Shown: positions 8,000 to 16,519, numbered from the stretch's first letter. The stretch is 38,557 bases of DNA from Oxalobacteraceae bacterium (GCA_013284265.1 JABTBR010000059.1:1-38557), one strand, 5' to 3'. Numbers and translations: made by a program. Notes: a model not told the origin generated them from the letters alone.

Positions 8000-9640
8000 T
8001 TAGTACAACAGCACCCGTCCACCCCGCGGCTCGACCTGCATCCGATACTTGCCGTTGCCGACCGCGGTCAGCGCTAGCGGGCGGCCAGCCTGCATCGCCT
8101 TGACACCGCTGCCAGCCAACGCAAGTTCCACCGTCAGGGACGTGACGTAACGTGCGCAGCTGTCGGAGATGTTATCGAAACCGAGCAGCACGCCGGCCGA
8201 CACCACCTGCGCCGGCTGCAACACGCAGGCTTCACGTGCGTAGCGGTACTTGAGTACCTCGCTCGTCGTGCCCACCCATACCTTGCCGTCCGCCACCTTG
8301 GCCTGAACCTCGTCCAGGTGTTGCTGGAACTGCTCCAGCGGTGCCGATTCGTAGTAGCCGTCTTGCACCGAGTGAAACACGCGCATGCCCCAGCCCCGCG
8401 CCGTCACGCTGCGGCTCAGATAGTTATGCAGCGAGGCCGGATCGGCGCTGTCCTGCTGCGCCTGCATATAGACCTGGAAGCGCAGCCGGAACGGGTCGGC
8501 GAAAGCGGTCTCGTTCACGCCATCCGCCTGCCAGTAGTTGGGCGTGCGCGTGCCAAGGTATTGTGGCATGGCCTTCAGATAGTTCAACTGCTCCTCGGTG
8601 GCGACGTCAAAGGGAAAGCCGAAGAACTGCATCTTGTAACCGTCCAGCATGGCGCTGACTTTTTCGCTGGATTGGCGTATCTCCAGATCGTTGCCGCCCC
8701 ACTTATTGCTTGCCCAATCGGCGGCCATTGGATGGCCGTGGTCCCATGAATGGTTGAACACTTCGTGGCCGCGCTGGACGAATCCTTTGAGCACGCTCCA
8801 ATGGCTGGACCATGCGGGATCGCCGCAACTGCCTGCCATGACGCCCCACGACGCCACCAGCCCGCGCTTGCTCAATTCCGATTCGGCCAGCTTTTGCCCC
8901 TCGTCGTTGGCCCAGCCGCAGTAATCATCGAACACGATGCTATAGGCGGCATCGGCGCCATATTGCCAGTCGGTGGTGCGCTGCGCGCTCAGATCGACGG
9001 CCGCATTGGCTACCGGAGTCCAGGCCTCCCTGTCCAACGGTGAAGTGTGCTGCACCCAGTAATTCGCCTGGACTACCGCGCCATCGAACAGCACCTGGTC
9101 GCCCTTGCCGTAGACTGCGTTCTGGTCCCAGGTGTTCAGGTTCGCCTTGCGCTCAATGCTAGTGGCTTGCAGCGAAACGGCCGCGCTGTCACTGCAAGCA
9201 TCGCGGTCGCACAAGCGGGCGACAAACAGATTCGCGCCGGGCGCCAGATAAGCCGGGCAAGCCGCGTCCTGCTGCTGGCGCGGGTCCTTGGCGGGATCGA
9301 GAGCCAGCTTGCCTTCGCAGACCAGGGACCCATTATGCAACAACTCCCAGCGCTCGCCGCTGTCGCCCCACCATTTCGACCAGGCGACATTGACCAGGGT
9401 CCCGGATGGCGGAGTCTGCGAGTCGAACGCCAGAACGGTGGGCCTGGCCGGCGCGGCGATGGCCGCGTTTCCAGCAACTGCCAATACCAGTGGAATGCTA
9501 AGGACAACTGAGCGAACTCGAAATGCGTAGGGAATGACATCCTCGATAACGGTGATGGTGAACGTGACCCGATAGGGAAGGGCAGGCTTCGCACCTGCGA
9601 TGTGAGGCGGCAGCGTGACAGTGGCACCAGCACGCGTCAA
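8000..9640 (-). CDS. Secreted polysaccharide deacetylase with chitin-binding module (start uncertain)
   Basis: An ORF of 546 codons. A hydrophobic stretch (V-V-L-S-I-P-L-V-L-A-V-A-G-N-A-A-I-A-A-P-A, starting about residue 44) looks like a signal peptide. A chitinase-A-N-like Ig domain follows, with W-S-K-W-W-G-D-S-G. Then comes a CBM5/12-type module (N-L-N-T-W-D-Q-N-A-V-Y through Y-W-V-Q-H-T-S). The C-terminal half is a NodB-type deacetylase: F-D-D-Y-C-G-W carries the Asp pair and F-N-H-S-W-D-H-G-H-P the metal-binding histidines. It probably removes acetyl groups from chitin or chitooligosaccharides outside the cytoplasm. The only in-frame start upstream of the signal peptide is TTG at 9640, which leaves an unusually long N-region. 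An ATG at 9540 is in another frame, so a small frameshift near 9500-9540 is possible. The gene is convergent with the MFS gene. Confidence 0.75.
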   Translation of the reverse strand: MTRAGATVTLPPHIAGAKPALPYRVTFTITVIEDVIPYAFRVRSVVLSIPLVLAVAGNAAIAAPARPTVLAFDSQTPPSGTLVNVAWSKWWGDSGERWELLHNGSLVCEGKLALDPAKDPRQQQDAACPAYLAPGANLFVARLCDRDACSDSAAVSLQATSIERKANLNTWDQNAVYGKGDQVLFDGAVVQANYWVQHTSPLDREAWTPVANAAVDLSAQRTTDWQYGADAAYSIVFDDYCGWANDEGQKLAESELSKRGLVASWGVMAGSCGDPAWSSHWSVLKGFVQRGHEVFNHSWDHGHPMAADWASNKWGGNDLEIRQSSEKVSAMLDGYKMQFFGFPFDVATEEQLNYLKAMPQYLGTRTPNYWQADGVNETAFADPFRLRFQVYMQAQQDSADPASLHNYLSRSVTARGWGMRVFHSVQDGYYESAPLEQFQQHLDEVQAKVADGKVWVGTTSEVLKYRYAREACVLQPAQVVSAGVLLGFDNISDSCARYVTSLTVELALAGSGVKAMQAGRPLALTAVGNGKYRMQVEPRGGRVLLY

Positions 9641-9910
9641 GTGGTTTCAGGATGTCTAATTTGAGACTTTTTTGGGCGATTTTTCTGGTGGGAATTTAGC
9701 GCGTTGCCGCTCAATTGCCTGCGATTGCGGGACGTTCCCGTCCGTAGGTACACGCGTTACGGGAGCGTGATGGCCGCGTGCTCAAAGTGGTATGCGCTGC
9801 CAAGCAGGCTGCTCGAACGCTTCAAGACAGGGCCGTGTACACGGTTGTCCGCATGAGCGCACCGGACATCGAGCGGCATAAAATGGATGTTGACTTTCAA
9901 GTATCCAAGG
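9641..9910. other. Gene-free region upstream of the arsR-type operon
   Basis: No open frame with a recognisable product is visible. The only element I can support is the promoter and operator at its right edge. The region separates the divergent deacetylase and arsR-type genes, so it should also hold the deacetylase promoter, which I could not locate. Confidence 0.5.
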
Positions 9911-9918
9911 ATTAACCT
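9890..9918 (+). promoter_or_regulatory. Candidate promoter of the arsR-desaturase operon
   Basis: TTGACT at 9890-9895 and a weak -10 TAACCT at 9913-9918 are 17 nt apart. The -10 lies within the left half of the 34-bp palindrome, so a bound repressor would block RNA polymerase directly. Confidence 0.45.
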
Positions 9919-9944
9919 ATTAACAAATTTGTTAATAGGTTAAT
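9911..9944. promoter_or_regulatory. Perfect 34-bp palindromic operator
   Basis: The half-site ATTAACCTATTAACAAA (17 nt) is followed at once by its exact reverse complement, ending 4 nt before the repressor start codon. It is very AT-rich in GC-rich surroundings. Its position over the -10 and ribosome-binding region of an ArsR-family gene makes it the likely autoregulatory binding site. Its length would fit two adjacent dimers or one extended site. Confidence 0.8.
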
Positions 9945-9948
9945 CGCT

Positions 9949-10266
9949 ATGCAGCTCGACCTCGTATTTGAAGCACTGGCTTCCAGCCCGCGCCGGCAGA
10001 TCCTGGCATATCTGTCGGAGACAAAATTGTCCACCTCCGACCTTGCGCAGCGCTTTTCCATGAGCGCGCCGGCGATTTCGCGGCATCTGTCCATCCTTGA
10101 GAACGCCGGCCTCGTCACGCGTGAACGGGAAGGGCAGTTTGTCTACTACCAGCTCAACCGCGACAGTCTGGTCAATACCCTGACCGCTTATGCATTCGAG
10201 GTCTGTCCCGTCGCCGGACCGTTGAAACGCGAATCGCGCGCGCTCAAAAAGCGTAGCACCGAATAG
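9949..10266 (+). CDS. ArsR/SmtB-family winged-helix repressor
   Basis: A 105-residue DNA-binding protein with the ArsR winged helix: S-P-R-R-Q-I-L-A-Y-L near residue 14, recognition helix S-A-P-A-I-S-R-H-L-S-I-L-E at about 39-51, and wing V-T-R-E-R-E-G-Q-F-V-Y-Y. The metal-sensing E-L-C-V-C-D-L motif is missing and only one cysteine (Cys90 region) is present. It therefore probably senses something other than arsenite or cadmium, as the SdpR/PagR type does. It is the first gene of an operon with the desaturase, 22 nt apart, and should repress it through the palindrome covering its own promoter. Confidence 0.88.
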   Translation: MQLDLVFEALASSPRRQILAYLSETKLSTSDLAQRFSMSAPAISRHLSILENAGLVTREREGQFVYYQLNRDSLVNTLTAYAFEVCPVAGPLKRESRALKKRSTE

Positions 10267-10288
10267 TTCGAACAACTGAGGAGCAATC

Positions 10289-11248
10289 ATGACAGAACGG
10301 GCTGCGAGCCTGCTAGGGCACCGTGCGCGCTGCGCGGACAATCACAGCGTAGTGGATGGCGTCGTCCGGTACGCGCCCGCCAAATCCCTTTGGTTCATCG
10401 CGATGGCTTCGGCCGCCGTCGTTGGTGGCGCTGCGACGTTCAGCGCGGGCGCATTTGCCCTGTTCGTCGGTTTGACCGCAACCGTCTTGTTGCTTGGACA
10501 TTCACTCGGGAGCCACCGCAAACTGATCCACAATAGTTATCAGTGTCCGCGCTGGCTGGAGTATTTGCTGGTCTATCTCGGCGTGCAGGTGGGGCTGGCT
10601 GGACCGCTCGGCCTGCTGCGCCAGCACGAGTTGCGCGACTACGCTCAACGCCTGCCTGATTGCCACGATTATCTTCGCCATGGAAAAAGCTTCTGGACCG
10701 ACGCCTGGTGGCAGCTCAATTGCGAGCTGCATTTGATTTCACCCCCGCATATCGACATTGAAGCCCGCATCGCCGACGACCGTTTCTATCGCTTGTTGGA
10801 ACGCACCTGGATGCTTCAGCAAGTGCCGCCCGCGCTGCTGCTGTTCGCATGGGGCGGCTGGGGTTTCGTGTTATGGGGAGTCTGCGCGCGGGTGACGGCG
10901 GGCGTCTTTGGTCACTGGCTGATCGGCTACTTCGCCCACAACCACGGTGGCATGCATTATGAGGTGCGGGGCGCTGCTGTTCAGGGACGCAATATCCGCC
11001 TGAGTTCCCTGCTGACCATGGGTGAGTGCTGGCACAACAATCATCACGCTTTCCCGGGATCGGCGCGCCTTGGCCTCGCCGGCGGTGAATGGGATCCGGG
11101 ATGGTGGACTCTGCAGTGTATGCAATGGGCCGGTCTGGCCTGGGAGCTGAAGCTGCCCTGCGATCTTGCCGTACGATCTGAACTGTGGGCGCTCGACAAT
11201 CTGGCCATGCCGATGGCGACCTACCCAGCCGAAATGGAGAAGATATGA
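10289..11248 (+). CDS. Membrane fatty-acid desaturase (atypical second histidine box)
   Basis: A 319-residue di-iron membrane desaturase-like protein with hydrophobic segments at about 33-70, 90-110 and 180-215. Histidine box 1 is H71-S-L-G-S-H76 (HX4H) and box 3 is H249-N-N-H-H253 preceded by E-C-W. An extra H-N-H lies at 217-219. The usual second box HXXHH is replaced by R-Q-H-E-L-R-D-Y-A-Q (His113) followed by C-H-D-Y-L-R-H. This suggests a distinct subfamily; I expect an acyl-chain desaturase or hydroxylase but cannot name position or substrate. The start has GAGGAG upstream. The gene overlaps the next by ATGA and lies under control of the ArsR-type repressor. Confidence 0.8.
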   Translation: MTERAASLLGHRARCADNHSVVDGVVRYAPAKSLWFIAMASAAVVGGAATFSAGAFALFVGLTATVLLLGHSLGSHRKLIHNSYQCPRWLEYLLVYLGVQVGLAGPLGLLRQHELRDYAQRLPDCHDYLRHGKSFWTDAWWQLNCELHLISPPHIDIEARIADDRFYRLLERTWMLQQVPPALLLFAWGGWGFVLWGVCARVTAGVFGHWLIGYFAHNHGGMHYEVRGAAVQGRNIRLSSLLTMGECWHNNHHAFPGSARLGLAGGEWDPGWWTLQCMQWAGLAWELKLPCDLAVRSELWALDNLAMPMATYPAEMEKI

Positions 11249-12228
11249 ATCAGAATCAAAGTAAACCGCTACGGCGCCTGCCATTTCCCAACTGGTGGCC
11301 GGTGCTGGGCGGCGCACTGTTCGGTGTTTTGCTGCGCCTGATATTCTGGGGCGATCCGGACACCCGCTTCCCCTTGGGAGCTATGCATCCGGCGTTTATA
11401 GGCTTTGGGCCGCTCGCGGTCGGTGCGATAACTGTTTACGTGGCCGAGCTATCCGCACGCCGAAGCTGGGGCTACTATATGGTCGCCGGGATGCTGGCAA
11501 ATTGCCTGTTCATTGCGGCGACGATGGTGATCATGATCGAAGGCTTGATCTGCGCAATCCTGATCCTGCCCTTATTCTCGGTCTACGGTGGGCTTGGCGG
11601 GCTGCTGATGGGCGCGATCTGCCGCGGCACCAACTGGCCAAAGAAACCCGCGGTGTACAGCTTTGCGCTGATGCCTTTGCTGCTGGGCGTTCTCATTCCA
11701 GACGGCGCGGGGGAGCCCTTTTTGGCCGTGATCGAACGAACCCTGGTCGTCAATGCCGAAGCGCCGGTGATTTGGCGCCAGTTGCTTGACACGCGCGGAA
11801 TACAGGAAGCGGAACTGGGACAGGCCTGGATGTACCGGATTGGTGTGCCGATGCCGATCTCCGGCGTCACCAGAAGCACGCCGGAAGGGCTAGTGCGCGA
11901 TATCCGCATGGGTAAAGGGATACATTTCAGCCAGCACTCGACGCAATGGAAGCTTAACCGCTATGTCAGATGGACATACCGCTTCGATGAAAATTCCTTT
12001 CCACCGGGGGCGCTGGACGATCATGTGAAAATTGGCGGGCAATACTTTGATGTCATCGATACCGAATATGTATTGACGCCGGCCGGGACTCATTCCACCG
12101 CACTGACGGTGCGTATGCATTACCGCGTCAGCACGCAATTTAACTGGTACGCCAAGATTCTGGCTAGTGGTTTGATTGGGAATTTCGAGGAAGCTATTCT
12201 GCGATTCTACAAGGGACGTTCGACCTGA
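11245..12228 (+). CDS. Membrane protein with C-terminal SRPBCC-like domain
   Basis: A 327-residue protein I cannot assign to a named family. The first ~165 residues hold about five hydrophobic segments, from N-W-W-P-V-L-G-G-A-L-F-G to A-L-M-P-L-L-L-G-V-L-I-P. The remaining ~155 residues look like a soluble START/polyketide-cyclase-type fold: V-I-W-R-Q-L-L-D-T-R at the start, W-K-L-N-R-Y-V-R-W-T-Y-R-F in the middle, and V-R-M-H-Y-R-V-S-T-Q-F-N-W-Y near the end. That fold usually binds a hydrophobic ligand. The start at 11245 is chosen because ATGA overlaps the desaturase stop and AATGGAGA precedes it. Operon membership suggests a role in lipid modification. Confidence 0.7.
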   Translation: MNQNQSKPLRRLPFPNWWPVLGGALFGVLLRLIFWGDPDTRFPLGAMHPAFIGFGPLAVGAITVYVAELSARRSWGYYMVAGMLANCLFIAATMVIMIEGLICAILILPLFSVYGGLGGLLMGAICRGTNWPKKPAVYSFALMPLLLGVLIPDGAGEPFLAVIERTLVVNAEAPVIWRQLLDTRGIQEAELGQAWMYRIGVPMPISGVTRSTPEGLVRDIRMGKGIHFSQHSTQWKLNRYVRWTYRFDENSFPPGALDDHVKIGGQYFDVIDTEYVLTPAGTHSTALTVRMHYRVSTQFNWYAKILASGLIGNFEEAILRFYKGRST

Positions 12229-12344
12229 CCAGCGTTGAAGGCGTGCTATCGGGCCGGCCACTGAACACCGAATTCGGGGACGGCGTCCGGCGGCCGGGTA
12301 CTGCTCTTCAAGGTCGCCTGTGCTATCAACTCCGGGCAGGGGGA

Positions 12345-12384
12345 GGGCAGCGGTGGCTGATCCCCCCGGCCAGTTCCGCTGCCC
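12345..12384. terminator. Possible bidirectional terminator hairpin
   Basis: The arms GGGCAGCGG (12345-12353) and CCGCTGCCC (12376-12384) surround a 22-nt loop between two convergent genes. No T run follows. The flanks add further GGGCA/TGCCC complementarity. Confidence 0.35.
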
Positions 12385-12429
12385 TTGCCCAATCGCGGCA
12401 AGCTCCCCTTCTAAACTTCCGCTGACAAC

Positions 12430-14574
12430 TTACCAGCCAGTGACCAGGGTGTATTTACCGTTGGTCGCGCCCGTGCCGCCGCTGTAGTAGATCACTTTCG
12501 CGTACAGCACCATGGCGCTACCGGTGGTGTTGGCTTTCGAGACCACGTCCGTCGAGCCGGTGCCGTTGGTGCTGGACGAGAGCTTGCTGCCGGTGCTGCT
12601 ATACAGTTCCAGATCGTAGTCCGACGTCGCGTTCGGCTTCAAGGTGGCGGTCAGCGTCTTGCCTGCTGGCAGCGATACCTTGAAGTAGTCGACATCCGAG
12701 CTGGCGCTCATCGTGCCGCTGACCGTGGTGTTGGCGGTGCCGACGGTGTTGGCGGTGGCGGTGGTGTTATTGCTTTCCGTCTCCGTCATTGTCGGGCCGG
12801 GTGGCACCACGGCGCCCAGGATGTTCTGCGCTTCGAACTTGGCCTGGAAGGTGTTGGCGTAGCTCAGGTCGCCTGGGAACAGGGTCTTGGCGGCGTTGAC
12901 GATCGCCGTTGCCATCGCTGGCATCTTGATGTTGCTGCCCAGTCCGAAGTGCGCTTCCAGGATGATCTTGTCGATATTGCCGCGTGGTTTGCCGGCGGCG
13001 ATCAGGGCCACCATCGATTGGTACAGCGGTGCCGACCACAGTTCATCGGACTGGAAGGTCACGCCGTTTTCCGTCACGTTGGTGTGCGCGGCGTAGGACT
13101 TGGCGCTGTTGTACTTGGCATCGGTGCGGTTCAGCATACGGCCGCCCCAGCATGCGCCATGACCGTCCCAGCTGAAGGCCCATTCCGGATGGTAGGTCTT
13201 GCCGTTGGCGGTGCTGTAGGAGTAGGACGCGGCCCAGTAATCGCCGAAGCCTTCGCCCATGGCGCCGGTGTCGCCGCCGCTCCAGCTCGAATTGATGTTG
13301 GCCTGGATGCCATGGCCGTATTCGTGCAGGATCACGTCGGCATCTTCGCCGTCGTTGACGCAGCCGTGGCCGAAGGCCAGGTAGTCATTGGTGCCGCCGC
13401 CACCGCTGTAGTGCGAGTTGTCGTCGCCGTTGACGCCGTCGGTGTCCACGTTCAGAGGGCGGTTGATGATGCCCTTGGTGCCGGTGAAGCCGAGCGACTG
13501 GATGTAGCGCTGGTTCTGGTCCAGGTGGAAGTAGATATTGCTGTCGTCGAAGGCGTTGTTGCCGCGCTTGGCGGTCCAGACGCCGTTGCTGGTGGTGCTG
13601 GGCGCGGTGTTCGGCGCTTCGATGTTCTTGATGTTGACGTAAGGGCCGGACAGCGAGTACACGCCGCCGCTGACGGTCAGATCCTGCAGGGTCTTGGTCG
13701 AGTAGGCGGCGTCGAAGGCCGAGGCGGACGAGGTGTCGGTCAGCGCGTCGCTGCCCAGCGCGGTGCGTGGATCGGGGTCGAACACCAGGCCGCTGCCCTG
13801 GATGCCGGAAGCGAGCGCGGTCACGCCGGCGGCGGTCGGGGCGATGGCTGCGCTCATGCGGCTGGCGCTTGCGGCTTTGACCTGTTCGGTGGCGGCGTGG
13901 CGGTCCAGGGTGTTGCCGCTCAGGGCAGAGCGTGCGCCCAGCGTGCGTTCGCCGTCCTTGGACATGCGTGGCAGCGAGGTCGAGTAGGAGCTGATCAGGC
14001 TGCCGTCATGGGCATTCAGGTATTGCACGAAGCCGCCGGTCGGCATTTGCGCGGCGATCTGCACCTTGCGCGCCAGTTGCACGCCATTCTTGGTCGTTAC
14101 CCACACCACGTCCGAGCGCGGCGCCGCCACCAGGGCGTGCTGCACCTTCATATTGGACCAGCCTTTGTCGAGCGCCTGGTCGTCCGAGATCTGGGTCTTG
14201 TTGTACAGCTGGTTGACGGCGTCGGCGTCCACCTGGGCCGAGATGTGGCGGGTTTCATTGTAAATCTTCTGCAACTGGCCGTTCTTGCCGATCGAGACGA
14301 TGATTTCGGCGCGGTCCACCGGCACGCCGCGCAGCATCTGCTGGAAGCGGTAGTGTTTGCCGGTCAGCGAGTCCTGCACCTGGGTCAGCACCAGATTTTC
14401 CAGATTCGACGGGAGACCATATTCGCTGGCATGCTGGCGCAGCACGTCTTGCGCGGAGGCAGCCGAGGTATTGGCGAACACGGTGATGTTGTCGACGGTA
14501 TGGCTGCCGGCATGAGCCAGACTTGCGTAAGCGAGGACGATCATGGCAAGGCCTGGACGTAAAGCAAAGTGCAT
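12430..14574 (-). CDS. Secreted thermolysin/fungalysin-type metalloprotease with PPC domain
   Basis: A 714-residue extracellular zinc protease precursor. A signal peptide (about residues 1-22, ending A-H-A) is followed by an FTP-type propeptide (about 30-200). The catalytic domain has H-E-Y-G-H at 417-421 and the third zinc ligand Glu441 in G-E-G-F-G-D. A bacterial pre-peptidase C-terminal domain occupies about 598-712 (D-V-D-Y-F-K-V-S-L-P-A-G and S-D-Y-D-L-E-L-Y). The D-V-I-L-H-E-Y-G-H-G and G-E-G-F-G-D pattern fits the M36/M4-like group. It should be exported as a zymogen and matured by cleavage of the propeptide, and perhaps of the PPC domain. ATG 14574 has AGGAGA upstream; an in-frame extension to 14598 lacks support. 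Confidence 0.9.
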   Translation of the reverse strand: MHFALRPGLAMIVLAYASLAHAGSHTVDNITVFANTSAASAQDVLRQHASEYGLPSNLENLVLTQVQDSLTGKHYRFQQMLRGVPVDRAEIIVSIGKNGQLQKIYNETRHISAQVDADAVNQLYNKTQISDDQALDKGWSNMKVQHALVAAPRSDVVWVTTKNGVQLARKVQIAAQMPTGGFVQYLNAHDGSLISSYSTSLPRMSKDGERTLGARSALSGNTLDRHAATEQVKAASASRMSAAIAPTAAGVTALASGIQGSGLVFDPDPRTALGSDALTDTSSASAFDAAYSTKTLQDLTVSGGVYSLSGPYVNIKNIEAPNTAPSTTSNGVWTAKRGNNAFDDSNIYFHLDQNQRYIQSLGFTGTKGIINRPLNVDTDGVNGDDNSHYSGGGGTNDYLAFGHGCVNDGEDADVILHEYGHGIQANINSSWSGGDTGAMGEGFGDYWAASYSYSTANGKTYHPEWAFSWDGHGACWGGRMLNRTDAKYNSAKSYAAHTNVTENGVTFQSDELWSAPLYQSMVALIAAGKPRGNIDKIILEAHFGLGSNIKMPAMATAIVNAAKTLFPGDLSYANTFQAKFEAQNILGAVVPPGPTMTETESNNTTATANTVGTANTTVSGTMSASSDVDYFKVSLPAGKTLTATLKPNATSDYDLELYSSTGSKLSSSTNGTGSTDVVSKANTTGSAMVLYAKVIYYSGGTGATNGKYTLVTGW

Positions 14575-14706
14575 AGTGATTCTCCTGTCGGTAAACATAG
14601 AAATGGGTGCTGAAGCAAGCCTGGTGGGCGGTGCTTGATTTAATTATAGGCATACATTTTCAACGTATGGAGATTTGGAGATTTATTAACATTGCACTGT
14701 TGTTTT

Positions 14707-14722
14707 GTTCAAATTTGAACAT
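14707..14722. promoter_or_regulatory. Perfect 16-bp palindrome in the protease upstream region
   Basis: TGTTCAAATTTGAACA is its own reverse complement. It lies in an AT-rich spacer between the divergent protease and small lipoprotein genes, about 130 bp upstream of the protease start. It may bind a dimeric regulator of one or both genes, but no cognate regulator is next to it. Confidence 0.45.
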
Positions 14723-14785
14723 TATTTAACGTTCGCAAAAGCCTGCGCTAAGATGGTGCATCAGCCGTATCTGAGGAGAATTGCG

Positions 14786-15184
14786 ATGCACAAATGTGGA
14801 CAATTGACGGTATTGGCGGCCTTGCTGACGGCCGGCCTGCAAGCCTGCGCGCAGGCGCCCGCCAAGGCGATAGAGGATGTGGAGCCGGAAGTCACGGCCC
14901 AGGTGCGCGACATGGTCGGGCAACTGAGCAGTGGCCAGAGCCCGGCCGCGCGCATGACCGAACGGGCCAGCGCGGCGGCCACCGGCGATGCCTTGGCCGG
15001 CATGCAGGCTTTGTTGAAGAGCTGCACCAAGCCACCAGCATTGGTTTTGCAGCAGCGCAGCACCAAGGGCGAGGACAGGCGCTATGACTACCGCGTCGAT
15101 TGCGGCGCGGCGCCTTTGCAGCTGCATGTGGAATTCAACAAGGCCGCGCGGGTCAATGTGCTGACCTTGAACCGGCTCGAGTAA
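14786..15184 (+). CDS. Small putative lipoprotein, unknown function
   Basis: A 132-residue exported protein I do not recognise. The N terminus M-H-K-C-G-Q-L-T-V-L-A-A-L-L-T-A-G-L-Q-A-C looks like a signal sequence ending in a lipobox-like L-Q-A-C at residues 18-21. The rest is soluble, with two cysteines (C-T-K-P-P and V-D-C-G-A) that could form a disulfide. The start at 14786 is fixed by a strong CTGAGGAGA upstream. It is divergent from the secreted protease, with the palindrome at 14707 between them, so shared control is possible. Confidence 0.65.
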   Translation: MHKCGQLTVLAALLTAGLQACAQAPAKAIEDVEPEVTAQVRDMVGQLSSGQSPAARMTERASAAATGDALAGMQALLKSCTKPPALVLQQRSTKGEDRRYDYRVDCGAAPLQLHVEFNKAARVNVLTLNRLE

Positions 15185-15278
15185 GACAGCGGGCCAAGCC
15201 AGGATGGTGGTAGAAAATTAATATTGCATTAGCAATGTTCATGTGTGAGCATAGTTTCTTTTTCCTGTTAATTGCACC

Positions 15279-16514
15279 ATGAAACCATCATTGCTGAAAT
15301 GGATAGCGGGCGTACTACTGCTGTTGCCGGCTGCCACGCCGATATGGGCCAAGCCCGGCCCGGAAGTGCACTGGACCGTGACCTGGGCTGCCGCACCGGA
15401 CTCGCCGGGGCCGGCGTTGCCGCCGCAAACGCTACGCCAGATCATCCGCACCAGCACCGGCGGATCCAGCGTGCGGGTGCGTCTGTCCAACCTGTTTGGC
15501 AGCGGCCCGCTCACCATCGGTCCCGTCCATGTCGCCTTGCAGGCAAACGGCGCGGCGATCAGGCCGGGTAGCGATCGTGCGCTGACGTTCGGGGGCAGGG
15601 CTGGCGTCACCATCGCCAGAGGTGGAAGCGTACTCAGCGATGCTGTCAAGATGAAGGTCGGTTCCCTGCAAAACCTGTCCATCAGCATGTATCTGCCAGC
15701 GCCGAACGGCCCGTCGACCAGCCACGGCGCCGCGATGCAAACCGCCTACATCGTGCAGGGCAGCGATGTGACCGCGTCGATCGATTTCGCCGGCAATACC
15801 AGCGACGACACCCGCTACTTTCTCACCGACGTAGAGGTGGCCAGCCAATCGGCCAGCAGCGCCATCGTTGTCGTCGGCGATTCCATCACCGACGGTGTCG
15901 GTTCCACCGATGACCGTGACCGGCGCTGGCCTGATGCGCTGGCCGCACGGCTTCAAATGACGCCAGGGCTGGAAGCGATCGCCGTCGTCAACGCTGGCAT
16001 TGCCGGCAACCGGATTCTGAACGATGGCGCGGCGCCCTTCGTCGGACCCAGGGCACTCGCCCGTTACGAACGCGATGCCCTGAGCAAGCCCGGGGTGCGC
16101 TGGATCTTGCTGTTCGAGGGAATTAACGATATCGCGGCTTCCGATATGCTGGCCGCGCCGGGCGAGCAAGTCACGGCGGCGCAGCTCATCGATGGCATGA
16201 AGCTCATCATCGCTCGCGCCCACGAGAAAAAAATCAAGATCTGGGGCGCGACCTTGCTGCCGTTCGCCGGCACCAAAGCGCTGGCCTATACGCCTGCTGG
16301 AGAAGCAAAGCGCCAGGCGCTCAATGCATGGATACGCGGGTCCGGCGCCTTCGACGCCGTCGTGGATCTGGACCAGGTGATGCGCGATCCGGCCAATCCG
16401 GAGCGCTTGCTGCCCGCCTTTGACAGTGGCGACCATCTGCATCCCAACGACGCCGGGCATCAGGCGATGGCGGCCGCGATCGATCCGCGCCTGTTCGCGC
16501 GCAGGCATCGGTAA
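15279..16514 (+). CDS. Secreted SGNH/GDSL hydrolase
   Basis: A 411-residue exported esterase-type protein. A signal peptide of about 24 residues ends at I-W-A. An N-terminal beta domain of about 165 residues precedes the SGNH core. Block I is V-G-D-S-I-T-D-G with Ser202. Block II glycine is in N-A-G-I-A-G-N-R-I-L (240-243). Block III is G-I-N-D-I with Asn283. Block V is D385-H-L-H388, completing the Ser/Asp/His set. The two-domain layout matches bacterial GDSL proteins acting on esterified polysaccharides or lipids, but the substrate is unknown. It ends 5 nt before the convergent GlxA-type regulator gene. No clear ribosome-binding site precedes the start. Confidence 0.88.
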   Translation: MKPSLLKWIAGVLLLLPAATPIWAKPGPEVHWTVTWAAAPDSPGPALPPQTLRQIIRTSTGGSSVRVRLSNLFGSGPLTIGPVHVALQANGAAIRPGSDRALTFGGRAGVTIARGGSVLSDAVKMKVGSLQNLSISMYLPAPNGPSTSHGAAMQTAYIVQGSDVTASIDFAGNTSDDTRYFLTDVEVASQSASSAIVVVGDSITDGVGSTDDRDRRWPDALAARLQMTPGLEAIAVVNAGIAGNRILNDGAAPFVGPRALARYERDALSKPGVRWILLFEGINDIAASDMLAAPGEQVTAAQLIDGMKLIIARAHEKKIKIWGATLLPFAGTKALAYTPAGEAKRQALNAWIRGSGAFDAVVDLDQVMRDPANPERLLPAFDSGDHLHPNDAGHQAMAAAIDPRLFARRHR

Positions 16515-16519
16515 AACCT

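Noticed and set aside
12949..14562. 537-codon plus-strand open frame opposite the metalloprotease
   Set aside because: Composition is low-complexity Val/Gly/Ala/His with no domain; the minus-strand protease has a signal peptide and zinc motif.
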